Source: CAWKCE01 sp032127035 (lineage in GTDB: Bacteria > Actinomycetota > Actinomycetes > JAHEKZ01). From it: DNA of 64,000 nucleotides. Location: the NCBI GenBank assembly GCA_963848085.1, contig CAWKCE010000005.1, positions 248,001-312,000 of the forward strand. Reading direction: 5' to 3'. The notes under the pieces were generated by a model. It was not told the DNA's origin, did not search any database, and saw only the letters and a program-made list of their open reading frames with translations. Position numbers and translations under genes: made by a program. The number at the start of each line of letters is the position of its first letter. Position 1 is the first letter of the stretch. Shown piece by piece: positions 48,067 through 58,510 of the stretch.

Positions 48067-49565
48067 CCGGCGTCCTTCAGGCGTCGCTTGGCCACCTTCC
48101 CGGTCACCGAGTGGGGCAGCTCGCCCACCACCTGGACGATGGTGGGCCGCTTGAAGCGCGCCAAGCGGTCGGCGCAGTGGGCCAGCACCGACTCAGCGTC
48201 GACCCCGGACCCTGGTCGGGCCACCACGTAAGCCTTGACCGCTTCGCCCGTCTGCGGGTGCGGAACGCCCACGACAGCCGCCTCCACGACGTCCGGGTGC
48301 TCCTGCAGCACCTCCTCGATCTCGCGCGGGTAGACGTTGAAGCCGCTGACGATGACCAGCTCCTTGCGCCGGTCGACGAGGTGCAGGTCACCGTCGTCAT
48401 CGGTGTACGCGACATCCCCGGTGGCGTACCAGCCGTCCGCGTCGGGGCCACCGTCACCATCGGGCCAGTAGCCGGAGAACAGGTTGGGACCACGAACCCA
48501 GATCTCGCCGGGGTCGCCGACATCGACCTCGCCGCCGTCCTCGTCGACCAGGCGGATCTCGACCCCCGGGAAGGCCTTGCCGACCGAGCCGGCCTTGGGG
48601 TGACCGCTGACCAGGGTGGAGCTCACCCCTGGTGCCGCCTCAGTCAGGCCGTAGCCCTCGAACAGCGGCAGCCCGGTGGCCGAGGTGATCTGCTCCAACA
48701 CCGAGGCCGGCAGGGAGGCCGCCCCGCTGAACAGCATCCGCACACCCGCCAGCGCCTCGCGCAGGTCCGGACGACCCGCCCACGCGACCCAGAGCGGTGG
48801 TGCCCCGGGAATGTTCGTCACGCCGTGCTCACGCACCAGCCGCAGCGTCGCATCCGGGTCGAACCTGTCGACCAGGACGAGGGCGGCCCCGGACCGGGCC
48901 ACGGCACCCAGCGTTCCATTGAGCGAGTAGACGTGCGCCAGCGGCAGCACCCCGAGCACGACGTCTTCGGGCTCGATGATCGACATCGGCAGCGAGGCGA
49001 CCTGCTCGATGCTCGCCACGAGAGCCGCGTGGGTGAGCATGGCGCCTTTGGGCTCACCGGTGGTGCCCGACGTATAGAGGATCACCGCCAGGTCAGGCTC
49101 CGGCGACGGCGGGGACGGCGGCCCGGCCGCCCGACCGGCGGCCAGCAGGTCGTCGAAGCGCCGTTCGTCCGGCCGCCCTGGCCCGACCACGACGTGGATG
49201 ACGTTGCTCAGGTCGGCCGCGTGGACCGCCTGCGTCGTGTCCCGGTCGGACACCACCAGGCGTACCCCGGCATGACGCATGAGTCGGCTGATCTCGGGCG
49301 CGGTGAACCCGGGGTTGAGCGGGACAGCGACCATCCCCGCCCGCAAGGCCCCGAAGTAGGCGAGCACGAACTCCGGCCGGTTGCCCAGCAGCAGGCCCAC
49401 CCGGTCTCCGGGCTGCAGGCCCTCGGCAGCGAAGGCGGAGGCGGCCGCGTCGACGGCGGCGTCCACCTGTGCCCAGGTCAGCCGGGTGGCACCGACGACG
49501 AGCGCGGGCGCCTCGGGGCGGGACGCGGCGCTGCCACGCACGTAATCAGCGAGGTTTCGGACCAC
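48063..49565 (-). CDS. AMP-dependent acyl-CoA synthetase/ligase
   Basis: Acyl-adenylating enzyme of 500 residues. P-loop VILYTSGTTGEPKGAMLTH, A5 motif LFEGYGLTEAAPGVS, YATGDVAYTDDDGDLHLVDRRKELVIVSGFNVYPREIEEVL and the catalytic Lys in SVTGKVAKRRL. Probably activates a fatty or aromatic carboxylic acid. The GTG at 49565 starts the conserved VRNLADYV segment. A weak -10-like AAGACT ends 6 bases before it. No neighbour defines the substrate. It overlaps the glutaredoxin-like gene by 4 bases. Confidence 0.84.
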   Translation of the reverse strand: MVRNLADYVRGSAASRPEAPALVVGATRLTWAQVDAAVDAAASAFAAEGLQPGDRVGLLLGNRPEFVLAYFGALRAGMVAVPLNPGFTAPEISRLMRHAGVRLVVSDRDTTQAVHAADLSNVIHVVVGPGRPDERRFDDLLAAGRAAGPPSPPSPEPDLAVILYTSGTTGEPKGAMLTHAALVASIEQVASLPMSIIEPEDVVLGVLPLAHVYSLNGTLGAVARSGAALVLVDRFDPDATLRLVREHGVTNIPGAPPLWVAWAGRPDLREALAGVRMLFSGAASLPASVLEQITSATGLPLFEGYGLTEAAPGVSSTLVSGHPKAGSVGKAFPGVEIRLVDEDGGEVDVGDPGEIWVRGPNLFSGYWPDGDGGPDADGWYATGDVAYTDDDGDLHLVDRRKELVIVSGFNVYPREIEEVLQEHPDVVEAAVVGVPHPQTGEAVKAYVVARPGSGVDAESVLAHCADRLARFKRPTIVQVVGELPHSVTGKVAKRRLKDAG

Positions 49566-49702
49566 CCGGCGAGTCTTGCACAGGCCCTCCTGGCACAGCT
49601 GGCCCCGTCTGGGCACTCCGCCAAACGGGTGAATCCGGTCAAGTGCCGAGCAGCGATCCCGAGACCAGGCAGGAGGAAGTTCCGCAGCGTCAGGAGGATC
49701 AG

Positions 49703-50404
49703 GTGCCGACCGTGGTCGCGCGTCAGGACCTGCCCCGCCGGGTGCTCAGCGTGCTCGTGACCGTGCTGGTGGCGCTCGGGCTGGTGGCCGCGCTGCCTGG
49801 CCGGGCCCTGGCCGGGCCGAGCGAGGGAAGCTTCTTCTCCGCGGTCAACTCCGCGCGAGCCGCCAACGGCCTGCCGGCGCTGGCCTACGCCTCGGACCTG
49901 GCCTCGGTCGCCCGTCGGCAGGCGGAGCGGATGGCCAGCTCCAACCGGCTGTACCACAACCCCAACCTTGGATCCGAGGTCTCGAGCTGGCAGATCGTCG
50001 CGGAGAACGTCGGCTACGGACCGACCTGGAGCGCAGTCCAGCAGGCGTTCATGGCCAGCCCGGACCACCGCGCCAACATTCTCGACCCGAAGGTGACGCA
50101 GCTGGGTGTCGGAACGGCGGTCGGCAACGACGGCCGGATCTGGGTCGCCCAGGTCTTCCGCCTGCCCTACGGGGCAACCGCACCGAGCAGCAGCTCGGGG
50201 ACGGGTTCCACCTCGTCCGGCTGGTCCAGCGGTGCCGCCACCTCCTCGGCTCTCTCCTCGCCGGCGCCCCTCACCCCCGAGCAGCTGCTGCGCCAGCGCA
50301 TCGCGACCGCGCGGGCCAAGGTCTCCGGCGGGAAGACCGCCGGGAAGGATCCCCTGGTCAAGGCGCTCGCCTTCTCCTCGGTGATGGCCACCGTCGGCCG
50401 CTGA
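49703..50404 (+). CDS. Secreted CAP/SCP-domain protein
   Basis: Exported protein of 233 residues. The signal peptide (RRVLSVLVTVLVALGLVAALPGRALAG) is followed by a CAP domain (about 40-160): FFSAVNSARAANGLPALAYASDLASVARRQAERMA, HNPNLG, IVAENVGYG, SPDHRANIL and VGTAVGNDGRIWVAQVF. A Ser/Thr/Gly-rich linker and a helical basic tail follow. GTG at 49703 has AGGAGG 5 bases upstream. Bacterial CAP proteins are associated with the cell envelope; activity is unknown. Confidence 0.85.
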   Translation: MPTVVARQDLPRRVLSVLVTVLVALGLVAALPGRALAGPSEGSFFSAVNSARAANGLPALAYASDLASVARRQAERMASSNRLYHNPNLGSEVSSWQIVAENVGYGPTWSAVQQAFMASPDHRANILDPKVTQLGVGTAVGNDGRIWVAQVFRLPYGATAPSSSSGTGSTSSGWSSGAATSSALSSPAPLTPEQLLRQRIATARAKVSGGKTAGKDPLVKALAFSSVMATVGR

Positions 50405-50465
50405 GCCAGCAGCCGAACCCGGCGCCTCGCCGAGTCCGATCGCACCACGTCGTACGCTCACCCAC

Positions 50466-51332
50466 ATGGTGCGCATCACCCGACGCAAGGATGAGGCCCC
50501 TGCCGTCGTCGCCGGCGAGGCGGCCGCCGCCGTCGCCGAGGTCGAGGCGGCCCTGGCCCCGAACGACCCGACCGCCGCGGCCTTCTTCGACATCGACAAC
50601 ACCGTCGTCCGCGGGGCCTCGGTCTTCCACCTCGCCATGGGCCTCGCCTCCCGCAAGTTCTTCACCGCCGGCGACGTGTCCACGTTCGTCTGGCAACAGG
50701 TGAAGTTCCGCATTGCCGGACGCGAGGACCTGGAGGACATGCACTCCGCCGTGGAGGCCGCGTTGTCGTTCGTCGCGGGTCACTCCGTCGACGAGGTCGT
50801 GCAGCTGGCCCAGGAGATCTTCGACGAGCGCATCGCCGACAAGCTGTACGCCGGCACGATTGCCTTGGCCAACACACACCTGGAGGCCGGCCAACGCGTG
50901 TGGCTGGTGTCCGCGGCGCCCATCGAGCTGGCGTCGATCATCGCCGCGAAGCTGGGACTCACCGGGGCACTCGGAACCGTCTCGGAGGTCGACGGAACGC
51001 TCTACACCGGCAAGCTCGTCGGCGCCCCCCTGCACGGACCCGCCAAGGCGGAGGCGGTCCGAGCGCTGGCCGACCGGGAAGGCCTCGACCTGTCCCGGTG
51101 TGCGGCGTACTCCGACTCGTCGAACGACGTCCCCATGCTGTCCGTCGTCGGCCATCCGGTCGCGGTGAACCCCGACTCCGGGCTGCGACGGCACGCGCGC
51201 GCGATGGGCTGGGAGGTGCACGACTACCGCACCGCCCGTAAGGCGGCCAAGGTGGGCGTGCCGACCGCCGTCGCGATCGGCGTGGCGGCCGGGGTGGCGG
51301 GCGGCGTCGCCGCGGGGCGGCGGCGGCACTAG
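50466..51332 (+). CDS. HAD-IB family phosphatase (SerB-like)
   Basis: Phosphatase of 288 residues. Motif I FFDIDNTVVRGAS with the nucleophilic Asp, motif II WLVSAAPIE, and motif III/IV in KAEAVRALADREG ... AAYSDSSNDVPMLSVVGHPVAVNPD. The C-terminus has a hydrophobic Gly/Ala-rich segment before RRRH that may touch the membrane. ATG at 50466 is 7 bases after TACGCT, so leaderless transcription is likely. In M. tuberculosis the counterpart near this locus is annotated serB1 (from memory). True phosphoserine specificity is doubtful because the family includes other substrates. Confidence 0.82.
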   Translation: MVRITRRKDEAPAVVAGEAAAAVAEVEAALAPNDPTAAAFFDIDNTVVRGASVFHLAMGLASRKFFTAGDVSTFVWQQVKFRIAGREDLEDMHSAVEAALSFVAGHSVDEVVQLAQEIFDERIADKLYAGTIALANTHLEAGQRVWLVSAAPIELASIIAAKLGLTGALGTVSEVDGTLYTGKLVGAPLHGPAKAEAVRALADREGLDLSRCAAYSDSSNDVPMLSVVGHPVAVNPDSGLRRHARAMGWEVHDYRTARKAAKVGVPTAVAIGVAAGVAGGVAAGRRRH

Positions 51333-51385
51333 CTGTCCTCGGGAGGCGGCACCAGAAGAGGCCCAGAGACGGCAGAGAAGCAGAC

Positions 51386-52411
51386 CTAGAAGAAGACACT
51401 CCGCCGCTGCATCAGCAGCTTGTACAACGTGTGCTGGATGGTCTCTCGGACCTGGTCGGTGAGGTTGAACATCAACATCGGGTCGTCGGCGGCACCCTCG
51501 ACAAACGCCTCGGTGTGAATCGGCTCGCCGAACTCGATATGCCACTTGCTCGGCAGTGGCACCGCGCCCAGCGGCCCCAGCCAGGGGAAGGTCGGCGTGA
51601 TCGGGAAGTACGGCAGGCCGAGTACCCGGGCGAGCAGCCGGGCGTTGCCGAGGATCGGGTAGATCTCCTCCGCGCCCACGATGGACGTCGGGATGATCGG
51701 CACCCCGGCACGCAGGGCCGCCGAGACGAACCCACCGCGGCCAAACCGCTGCAGCTTGTACCTCTCCGCGTAGGGCTTGCCGATGCCCTTGAACCCCTCC
51801 GGCCAGACGCCAACGACCTCGCCGGCCGACAACAGGCGCTCGGCGTCGGGGTTGCAGGCCACCGTGTGCCCGGCGCGCCGGGCCAGCTGACCGACGAAGG
51901 GCAGCGCGAAGACGAGGTCTGCTCCCAGCATCCGTAGGTGACGGTGCGCGGGGTGGTGGTCGAACAGGGCGACCTGGGTCATCAAGGCGTCCAGCGCGAC
52001 GGTGCCGGAGTGGTTCGCCACGATCAGCGCCCCGCCCTCCCTCGGCACGTTCTCAATCCCGTGGACGTCGACGCGGAACCACTTGTCGTACAGAGGTCGG
52101 AGCATCGGGACCAGGACGTCGGCGGTGAGCTCCTCGTCGAAGCCGAAGTCGTCGACCTCGTAGTCGCCCTCGAGGCGACGGCGGACGAAGGCCAGCCCGC
52201 CCGCCAGCTTGCGCTCGAAGTCGCTCACCTGGCGCGGAGGCTCCCCTGCGTCCGGGGCAGTCCCGGCCACCGATGCGTCGTCCGTCGCGGATGCCTCATC
52301 CGTCGCTGAGTTCGCCTCGGAGGGGGGTTGGGGTGTCGTGTCGGCCGGGATCTTGCGACGGGAACGCCGTTCGCCGTCGCCGTCCAACGGGATCACCTGG
52401 GCGTCGGTCAC
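51386..52411 (-). CDS. Lysophospholipid/glycerol acyltransferase family protein
   Basis: Acyltransferase of 341 residues. A disordered acidic N-terminus of about 65 residues (Ser/Asp/Glu/Ala-rich) precedes the domain. Block I appears as VANHSGTVALDALM (His with Asp seven residues later, a wider spacing than the classic H-x4-D), then VVGVWPEGFKGIGKPYAE and VPIIPTSIVGAEE. The wider spacing occurs in LPLAT-MGAT-like relatives. GTG at 52411 overlaps the epimerase-like stop (GTGA). Probably acylates a phospholipid or glycerolipid precursor; substrate unproven. Confidence 0.82.
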   Translation of the reverse strand: MTDAQVIPLDGDGERRSRRKIPADTTPQPPSEANSATDEASATDDASVAGTAPDAGEPPRQVSDFERKLAGGLAFVRRRLEGDYEVDDFGFDEELTADVLVPMLRPLYDKWFRVDVHGIENVPREGGALIVANHSGTVALDALMTQVALFDHHPAHRHLRMLGADLVFALPFVGQLARRAGHTVACNPDAERLLSAGEVVGVWPEGFKGIGKPYAERYKLQRFGRGGFVSAALRAGVPIIPTSIVGAEEIYPILGNARLLARVLGLPYFPITPTFPWLGPLGAVPLPSKWHIEFGEPIHTEAFVEGAADDPMLMFNLTDQVRETIQHTLYKLLMQRRSVFF

Positions 52412-53442
52412 GGCGAGCCTCCAGACACGCGCCCGGCGACACCGAGCAGCTCGCGCTCGACCAGGCGCACGGCGTCGACCGGCAACACCCGACCGAGCTG
52501 GTGGAGCCGCGCGAATGAGTCGAACGTCTCGGCGGTGGTGTACGCAGGCTCGAAGCGCAGGACCTCACGCATCTTGGTCGTGTCGACACCCCGCCCGTAC
52601 TTGAGGAACTCCACCTGCTCAGGCGAGAAGTCGATCAGGCCGGCTCGGCGGACGAAGTCACGCGCCACCGAAGCGAACGGTGGCAGCAACGGCAGGTTGA
52701 TCCGGCCGGCCTTCGCGATCGCCTGGGACAACATGAGGTGGCCGTCGCCGGCCACGTTGAAGGTGCCGTTGTGCTCGCCAACGGCGCTTGCCCGCAGTGC
52801 CGCCAGAGCGTCGTCCTCGTGGACAACTTGAATCCTGGAGTCGAACCCCATGACCGTCGGGACGACCGGCAGCGAGAAGTACCGGGTGAGGGGCGTGGTG
52901 ATGGCCGGCCCGAAGACATTGGCGAAGCGCAGCATCGTGACCCCGACGTCCGGTCGGCGTCGGGCGAACCCGCGCACGTACCCCTCCACCTCGACCGAGT
53001 CCTTGGCAAACCCGCTCCGGGGCAGCCGGCGTGGCTCCATGTCCTCGGTGAACAGCGCCGGGTCCTTCGGCGATACGCCGTAGACCGTGGTCGACGACTT
53101 CACCACGAGCCGCTGGATGCTGGCGGCCTTCTGGCAGGCGGCGAGCAGCTGCATCGTGCCGATGACGTTGATCTCCTTCATCGACGACCGCCCGCCGGCA
53201 CCCACCGGGGTCGCAATGACGTTCATGTGAACCACGGTGTCGATCTCGGCGGCGTTGATCACCTTGGCGATCACCGGGTTGCGGATGTCGGCCCGGACGA
53301 ACTCGACGTCACCCAGGTCCTCCTGGGGGGGTACGACGTCCACCCCGACGACGCGCTCGACGCCGGGCTCGGCGCGCAGCGAACGAGCCAGCCTGCTCCC
53401 GAGGTACTGGGAGACCCCCGTCACCAGGACGACACGGGACAC
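52408..53442 (-). CDS. NAD-dependent epimerase-like extended SDR lacking canonical Tyr/Lys
   Basis: Rossmann protein of 344 residues. Nucleotide site VLVTGVSQYLGSRLARSL, then ADIRNP and VVHMNVIA. The usual catalytic Y-x-x-x-K reads F-A-K-D-S (residues 145-149), so both Tyr and Lys are absent, although the Ser/Thr site (SSTTVYG, 116-122) is present. From memory, mycobacterial GalE2 (Rv0501) shares this region. It may bind NAD without epimerase activity. GTG at 53442, 33 bases after bS22, coupled to the acyltransferase. Confidence 0.82.
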   Translation of the reverse strand: MSRVVLVTGVSQYLGSRLARSLRAEPGVERVVGVDVVPPQEDLGDVEFVRADIRNPVIAKVINAAEIDTVVHMNVIATPVGAGGRSSMKEINVIGTMQLLAACQKAASIQRLVVKSSTTVYGVSPKDPALFTEDMEPRRLPRSGFAKDSVEVEGYVRGFARRRPDVGVTMLRFANVFGPAITTPLTRYFSLPVVPTVMGFDSRIQVVHEDDALAALRASAVGEHNGTFNVAGDGHLMLSQAIAKAGRINLPLLPPFASVARDFVRRAGLIDFSPEQVEFLKYGRGVDTTKMREVLRFEPAYTTAETFDSFARLHQLGRVLPVDAVRLVERELLGVAGRVSGGSP

Positions 53443-53475
53443 CCGGACCTCCCCACGCTGCTGCTGGACGGGCGG

Positions 53476-53574
53476 CTACTTCTTGTTGCGGCGCTGCACG
53501 CGCGTCTTGCGAAGGAGCTTGCGGTGCTTCTTCTTCGCCATGCGCTTGCGGCGCTTCTTGACAACAGAACCCAC
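53476..53574 (-). CDS. bS22-type small ribosomal protein (AURKAIP1/COX24 family)
   Basis: Very short gene of 32 residues. The product is almost entirely basic: GSVVKKRRKRMAKKKHRK followed by LLRKTRVQRRNKK. This matches the AURKAIP1/COX24 domain and the actinobacterial ribosomal protein bS22 found near the decoding site. GTG at 53574 with AGAGGATTACC before it. Between bldC and the epimerase-like gene, as in mycobacteria (Rv0500B, from memory). Confidence 0.85.
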   Translation of the reverse strand: MGSVVKKRRKRMAKKKHRKLLRKTRVQRRNKK

Positions 53575-53645
53575 GGTAATCCTCTGGATCGGTCCGGACG
53601 TCGGACTCGCAGCCTACCGGGGACCGCCCACGGGCCCGAATCGCC

Positions 53646-53852
53646 TCAGCCCGCCTCGAAATACGACGACTTCAGGTAGGCGTGCACCTCGTGCGCCGGC
53701 ACCCGGAACGAACGCCCCACCCGCACCGCGGGCAGCTCGCCGGAGTGGACCAGCCGGTAGACCGTCATCTTGGACACCCTCATCATCGCGGCAACCTCGG
53801 CCACGGTAAGGAACTCGACCGCACCCAGCGGCTGGTCGTCCGACGTGCTCAT
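53646..53852 (-). CDS. bldC: BldC-type MerR-like DNA-binding protein
   Basis: Small regulator of 68 residues. A single winged helix-turn-helix: FLTVAEVAAMMRVSKMTVYRLVHSGELPAVRVGRSFRVPAHEVHAYL. It lacks the MerR dimerisation/effector part, exactly as in BldC, a developmental regulator in Streptomyces that binds direct repeats cooperatively. ATG at 53852. Followed by bS22 on the same strand after 71 bases. Its target set here is unknown. Confidence 0.9.
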   Translation of the reverse strand: MSTSDDQPLGAVEFLTVAEVAAMMRVSKMTVYRLVHSGELPAVRVGRSFRVPAHEVHAYLKSSYFEAG

Positions 53853-53967
53853 GCGTCTCCGATCCCTGCCCAGTCCGGGCGCCGGCGTCCCCTGCGGCGC
53901 CTCGGCGAACCAGGCCTTGCGTCAGGGTAGTGACGCACGGGGCGCCTGGGGAGGCTGTTCCGGGAGT

Positions 53968-54005
53968 TCACCCACCCGGTTGGCGCAACCGCGTCACCCA
54001 CCCGG
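53968..54005. repeat. Two direct repeats TCACCCACCCGG around a small hairpin
   Basis: Copies at 53968-53979 and 53994-54005, with GGTTG-GCG-CAACC (53978-53990) between them, lie immediately downstream of the acuC stop (minus strand) and upstream of bldC. Candidate acuC terminator or a regulator-binding site for bldC. Confidence 0.4.
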
Positions 54006-54009
54006 CGGG

Positions 54010-55188
54010 TCAGTCCCGCTCCGGGTCGAGCCCATGGTGCGGGAACACCGCCCGGCGGGTGGCCAGGATGGCCCGGTCGACCGGGTCGGCCGGGTCATAC
54101 CCCGCCGACCAGTCGACGACCTGGGGGTGGCGCCCGTCGGTGAGGTGGAACGGGGCGGGCTGTCCGGTCCGCTCCAAGGCGAACTCCCGCCACCCCTCGG
54201 GCAGCGGGGTCTCGGGGTCGAGCGGCGCCCCGGCGAGCTCAGACATGACCGCGGTCCAGATCCGCGGCACGACGTCCACGATCGCGTACCCGCCCCCACC
54301 CGACGCAACCCAGCGACCCGAGGCGAGCTCGTGGGCCCACGAGTGGAGAGCCTCCGCCGCCATCCGCTGACCGTCGATGCTCAGTGCGAGGTGGGCGAGC
54401 GGGTCCAAGTAGTGGCTGTCGCAGCCGTGCTGCGTGACCAGGATGTCGGGTGCGAACGTCTTCAGCAGGTGGGGGACCACCGAGTGCAGCGCGCGCAGCC
54501 AGGCTTCGTCCCCGGTCCCCGCGGGGAGGGGCAGGTTGACCGCGTAGCCGGCCGCGTCGGGTCCGCCGGTGTCGGTCGGGAAGCCGGTACCCGGGAACAA
54601 CGTCGCCGGAGACTCGTGCAGGGAGATGGTCAGGACCCTGGGGTCATCCCAGAACAGGGCCTCGACGCCGTCCCCATGGTGGACGTCGATGTCGACGTAG
54701 GCCACCCGCTCCGCCCCCAGCTCCAGGAGCCTGGCGACGGCAATGGCGACGTCGTTGTAGACGCAGAAGCCGGAGGCTCGGTCGCGCATCGCGTGGTGCA
54801 GCCCGCCCGCCGGGCTGAACGCGTGCGCCGCTTCGCCGGACCACACGGCGTCCGCGCCGGCCGCCGTGGCGGCGGCCACCCGGGCGGAGACCTCGTGCAT
54901 GTCGGGGAACACCGGGACGTCCGGCGTGCCAAGACCATGCCCCAGGTCGTAGCCGCTGCCGAGCGCGCCCGCTCCCCGCACGGCCTCGATGTACGCATCG
55001 CCGTGCACGAGCCGGAGCAGTGCCTCGTCGGCCGGAGGCACCGGAGCGACATCCAGGGTGTCGAGCACACCCAGGTCCCGGGCCAACTGCATGGTCAGCT
55101 GAAGTCGGACCGGCGCCATCGGGTGCATGGGCCCAAAGTCGTACCTGGTCAGGGACTCGTCCCACACCACGCGACCTCGCCCAGACAT
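54010..55188 (-). CDS. acuC: AcuC-like deacetylase (histone deacetylase fold)
   Basis: Zinc deacetylase family protein, 392 residues, expected to remove acetyl groups from proteins such as acetyl-CoA synthetase. Active-site features: HPMAPVRLQLTMQL, FSPAGGLHHAMRDRASGFCVYNDVAIAV, VAYVDIDVHHGDGVEALFW (metal Asp/His), THGCDSHYLDPLAH-like segment (TQHGCDSHYLDPLAHL) and ASGGGGYAI. ATG at 55188. It sits 10 bases after the permease gene of an export system, same strand, so co-transcribed. In Streptomyces acuC also lies near bldC and proC. Confidence 0.88.
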   Translation of the reverse strand: MSGRGRVVWDESLTRYDFGPMHPMAPVRLQLTMQLARDLGVLDTLDVAPVPPADEALLRLVHGDAYIEAVRGAGALGSGYDLGHGLGTPDVPVFPDMHEVSARVAAATAAGADAVWSGEAAHAFSPAGGLHHAMRDRASGFCVYNDVAIAVARLLELGAERVAYVDIDVHHGDGVEALFWDDPRVLTISLHESPATLFPGTGFPTDTGGPDAAGYAVNLPLPAGTGDEAWLRALHSVVPHLLKTFAPDILVTQHGCDSHYLDPLAHLALSIDGQRMAAEALHSWAHELASGRWVASGGGGYAIVDVVPRIWTAVMSELAGAPLDPETPLPEGWREFALERTGQPAPFHLTDGRHPQVVDWSAGYDPADPVDRAILATRRAVFPHHGLDPERD

Positions 55189-55198
55189 GGCCGAGACG

Positions 55199-56379
55199 CT
55201 ACTCGGTGCGCAGCGCGACCACCGGATCGAGCCGGCCGGCACGTCGAGCGGGGAACACCCCGAAGAACACTCCGACCGCTACCGAGACGGTGAACGCCAG
55301 GGCGAGCGACCACCAGGCGATCACCGCCGGCAGGGGCGACACCGAGTCGATCAGCAGGGACCCGCCCACCCCGAGCAGCATGCCGATCGTGCCCCCGACC
55401 GTTGTGAGCAGGACGGCCTCGATCAGGAACTGCAGGGTGATGTCCCGGCGGCGAGCCCCCAGAGCCTTCCGCAGCCCGATCTCACGGGTCCGCTCGCGGA
55501 CGCTGACGAGCATGATGTTCGACACCCCCACTCCGCCCACGAGCAGGGAGATCGCGGCGATCGCGGCCAGCACCAAGGTCAGCAGCCCGAGGATCGTGCC
55601 CAGCGTGCCGAGGATCTGGGACTGGGTGATCGCCGAGAACTCGTCGTCTGGGTACTTGTCCTTCAAGGCGGCGACGAGTGCGGCCCGCAACGGCTCGACG
55701 TCGTCCACCGTGGGCGCCTTGACCGCCAGGGCGTCGATGCGGTCCACCCCGAACACCTGCTGAGCGGTTGTCACGGGGATGTGCACCTCGTCGTCCCGGC
55801 TCGCGCCGAACGACGACCCCACCTCCTCGAAGACCCCGATGACGCGGAACCGGACTCCGGCGATCGTCACCTGCCGACCGAGGGGTTCCACGTCAGGGAA
55901 CAGCGCGTCGGAGACACTCGACCCGAGGATCGCCACCCGACGGCGGGTGTCGACATCGGTACCGGTGAGGTACTCCCCCCGAGCGATCGGTCGGTCGAAC
56001 ACGTTCGGGACGTTCTCGTTGGTGCCCGCCACCGTGGTGAACACCCGCTCCGAGCCCACGCTGACCCACTCACCGCTGGAGACGGTCGTCGCCACGGCAT
56101 CCGGGTTGCCCACGATGCGGCCCAGGTACTCGACGTCGTCCAGCTGGAGACGGGAGATCGACGGCGCAGAGCCAAAGTCGAGACTGCCCGGGACGACGAA
56201 GATCAGGTTGGATCCCAGACCTTCGACCTGGCTCTCGACCTCTTGCTTGGCCCCGCTGCCGATCGCGACGAGCAGGACGACTGAGGCCACGCCGATGATC
56301 ACGCCGAGCATGGTGAGAAGGCTGCGGAGGCGGTTCGCCCGCAGTGCGTCCAGGGCCACGCGGAACGCCTCGCCGGCCC

Positions 56380-56383
<4 letters not shown>
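55199..56383 (-). CDS. MacB-like ABC permease (FtsX domain)
   Basis: Membrane protein of 394 residues. First helix LLTMLGVIIGVASVVLLVAIGSGA, then a large extracytoplasmic MacB_PCD-type domain (about 40-260), and three C-terminal helices in the FtsX domain (VGVSNIMLVSVRERTREIGLRKALGARRRDI). It lacks a fused ATPase; the ATPase is the next gene upstream. It would couple ATP hydrolysis to mechanical export with a MacA-like adaptor. ATG overlaps the ATPase stop (ATGA). Confidence 0.88.
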
Positions 56384-57098
<715 letters not shown>

Positions 57099-57102
<4 letters not shown>

Positions 57103-58445
57103 GGGAGCTCTTGGCCCTCGCTCACGAGGTCGGCGCCGCTGACCACGACCCGGTCGCCCTCGTCGAGCCCCTCGAGGATCTCCACATCGTCGGCCCCCTG
57201 GGCCCCGACCACGACCGGCACCTTGCGAGCCCGCCCGTCGACGTCCAACCAGGCGGCGTCCGCGTCACCGTCGCGGAAGACCGTGGATACCGGAACGGCG
57301 ACGACGTCCCGTGCCACCTTCACCCGCAAACTGGCGACCGCCGACATTCCGGGGCGAGGCGTTGGCGCCGGCTCCCCGGCGGCGGTCGTGCCGCCGCGCA
57401 GGTCGAGCCGCACCACGTAGCTCACGCCGCCACGACTGGATGTGACCGGGGTCAGGTCGACGTTGCGGACGACCGCGCGGTAGACCGCTCCCGGCACGGC
57501 ATCGAACTCCACGCCGGACTTGACCCCCTTGTCCACGAGGAGCACGTCGGTCTCGTCGACCTGAGCGGTCAGCGACAGGGTCGACACGTCGGTGATGCTC
57601 AGCAGAGGGTCTCCCGACGACACTGGGCTGCCGACCTGGAGAACCCCGGTCGTGCTGCCCCCCGTTGCGCCGCTCGACCCACCGAGCAGGGCCTGGGCCT
57701 GCCCAGCCAGGTCTGCGGGGAGTCCACCCACCAGCCCGGAGACGTCGGAGCCCCCGGCCACCGCAGCCGAGCCGACGACCACCGTCCCGTTGATCGGTGC
57801 TTTCACCGTGAGGGCCTGGACCGCCGCCTGGGCCGCCCGGACGGCCGCCTGGACCTGGATCTGCTGCGCCTGGGCGAGGGAGTTCAGCGCCTGCTCGACG
57901 CTGGCCACCCCGCGGTTCACCTGGTCGACCAGCGCCTGAGACTGGACGACGGCCGCCTGGTACTGCGCCTCCGCGCGTCCGACCTGCGCGAGCGCCTGTG
58001 CCCGCAGCTGTCGGTCTGGGATGGAGCGCGCGGCCTCCCGGGCGCGCGCGAACGCGCGGTCGGCGGCGGCCTGCGACGCGGCCGTCTGCGCGCTGAGGTC
58101 CAGGCCGGCAAGCTCGAGTGAGGTGGTCGCGGCTGCTGCCTGCTCCGCTTGGGCGAGCGCGCGGTCGACGGCCGGAGAGTTGACCACCAGCAGGGTCTGG
58201 CCTTTGCGCACCCGGGCGCCGTCCCTCACGCGAAGGCTCTGGATCGTCCCGGTTGCCGGCGAGGTGACGACAGCCGCTGCGCGCGCCACGGCAGTGGCCG
58301 GCGCCTCGACGACCTCGACGACCGTGGCCCGGCCAACTTCCGCCACCGAGACCTGGTTGGGCTCCTCCGCCGAACAGGCCGACACGACAACCAGGCAAGC
58401 CCCGGCGACGGCAAGGGCGGCGGAAGGGCGCGGGGAACGGTTCAC
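57099..58445 (-). CDS. MacA-like efflux adaptor lipoprotein
   Basis: Membrane-fusion protein of 448 residues with a lipoprotein signal (VVVSACSAEEP). Biotinyl-lipoyl-like parts are VTSPATGTIQSLRVRDGARVRKGQTLLVV and VKAPINGTVVVG, with a long helical hairpin between them, and beta-barrel segments follow. GTG at 58445 lies 6 bases after TACGAT (minus strand), implying a leaderless mRNA; it is first of the adaptor-ATPase-permease-acuC unit. In a Gram-positive it would span only the cell wall. Substrate unknown. Confidence 0.85.
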
Positions 58446-58510
58446 GTGATCATCGTAGGTTTGCCCGGCCGGACCGCGAGCCGCGGCCGCCCGCCGACGC
58501 CCTGCGACGC

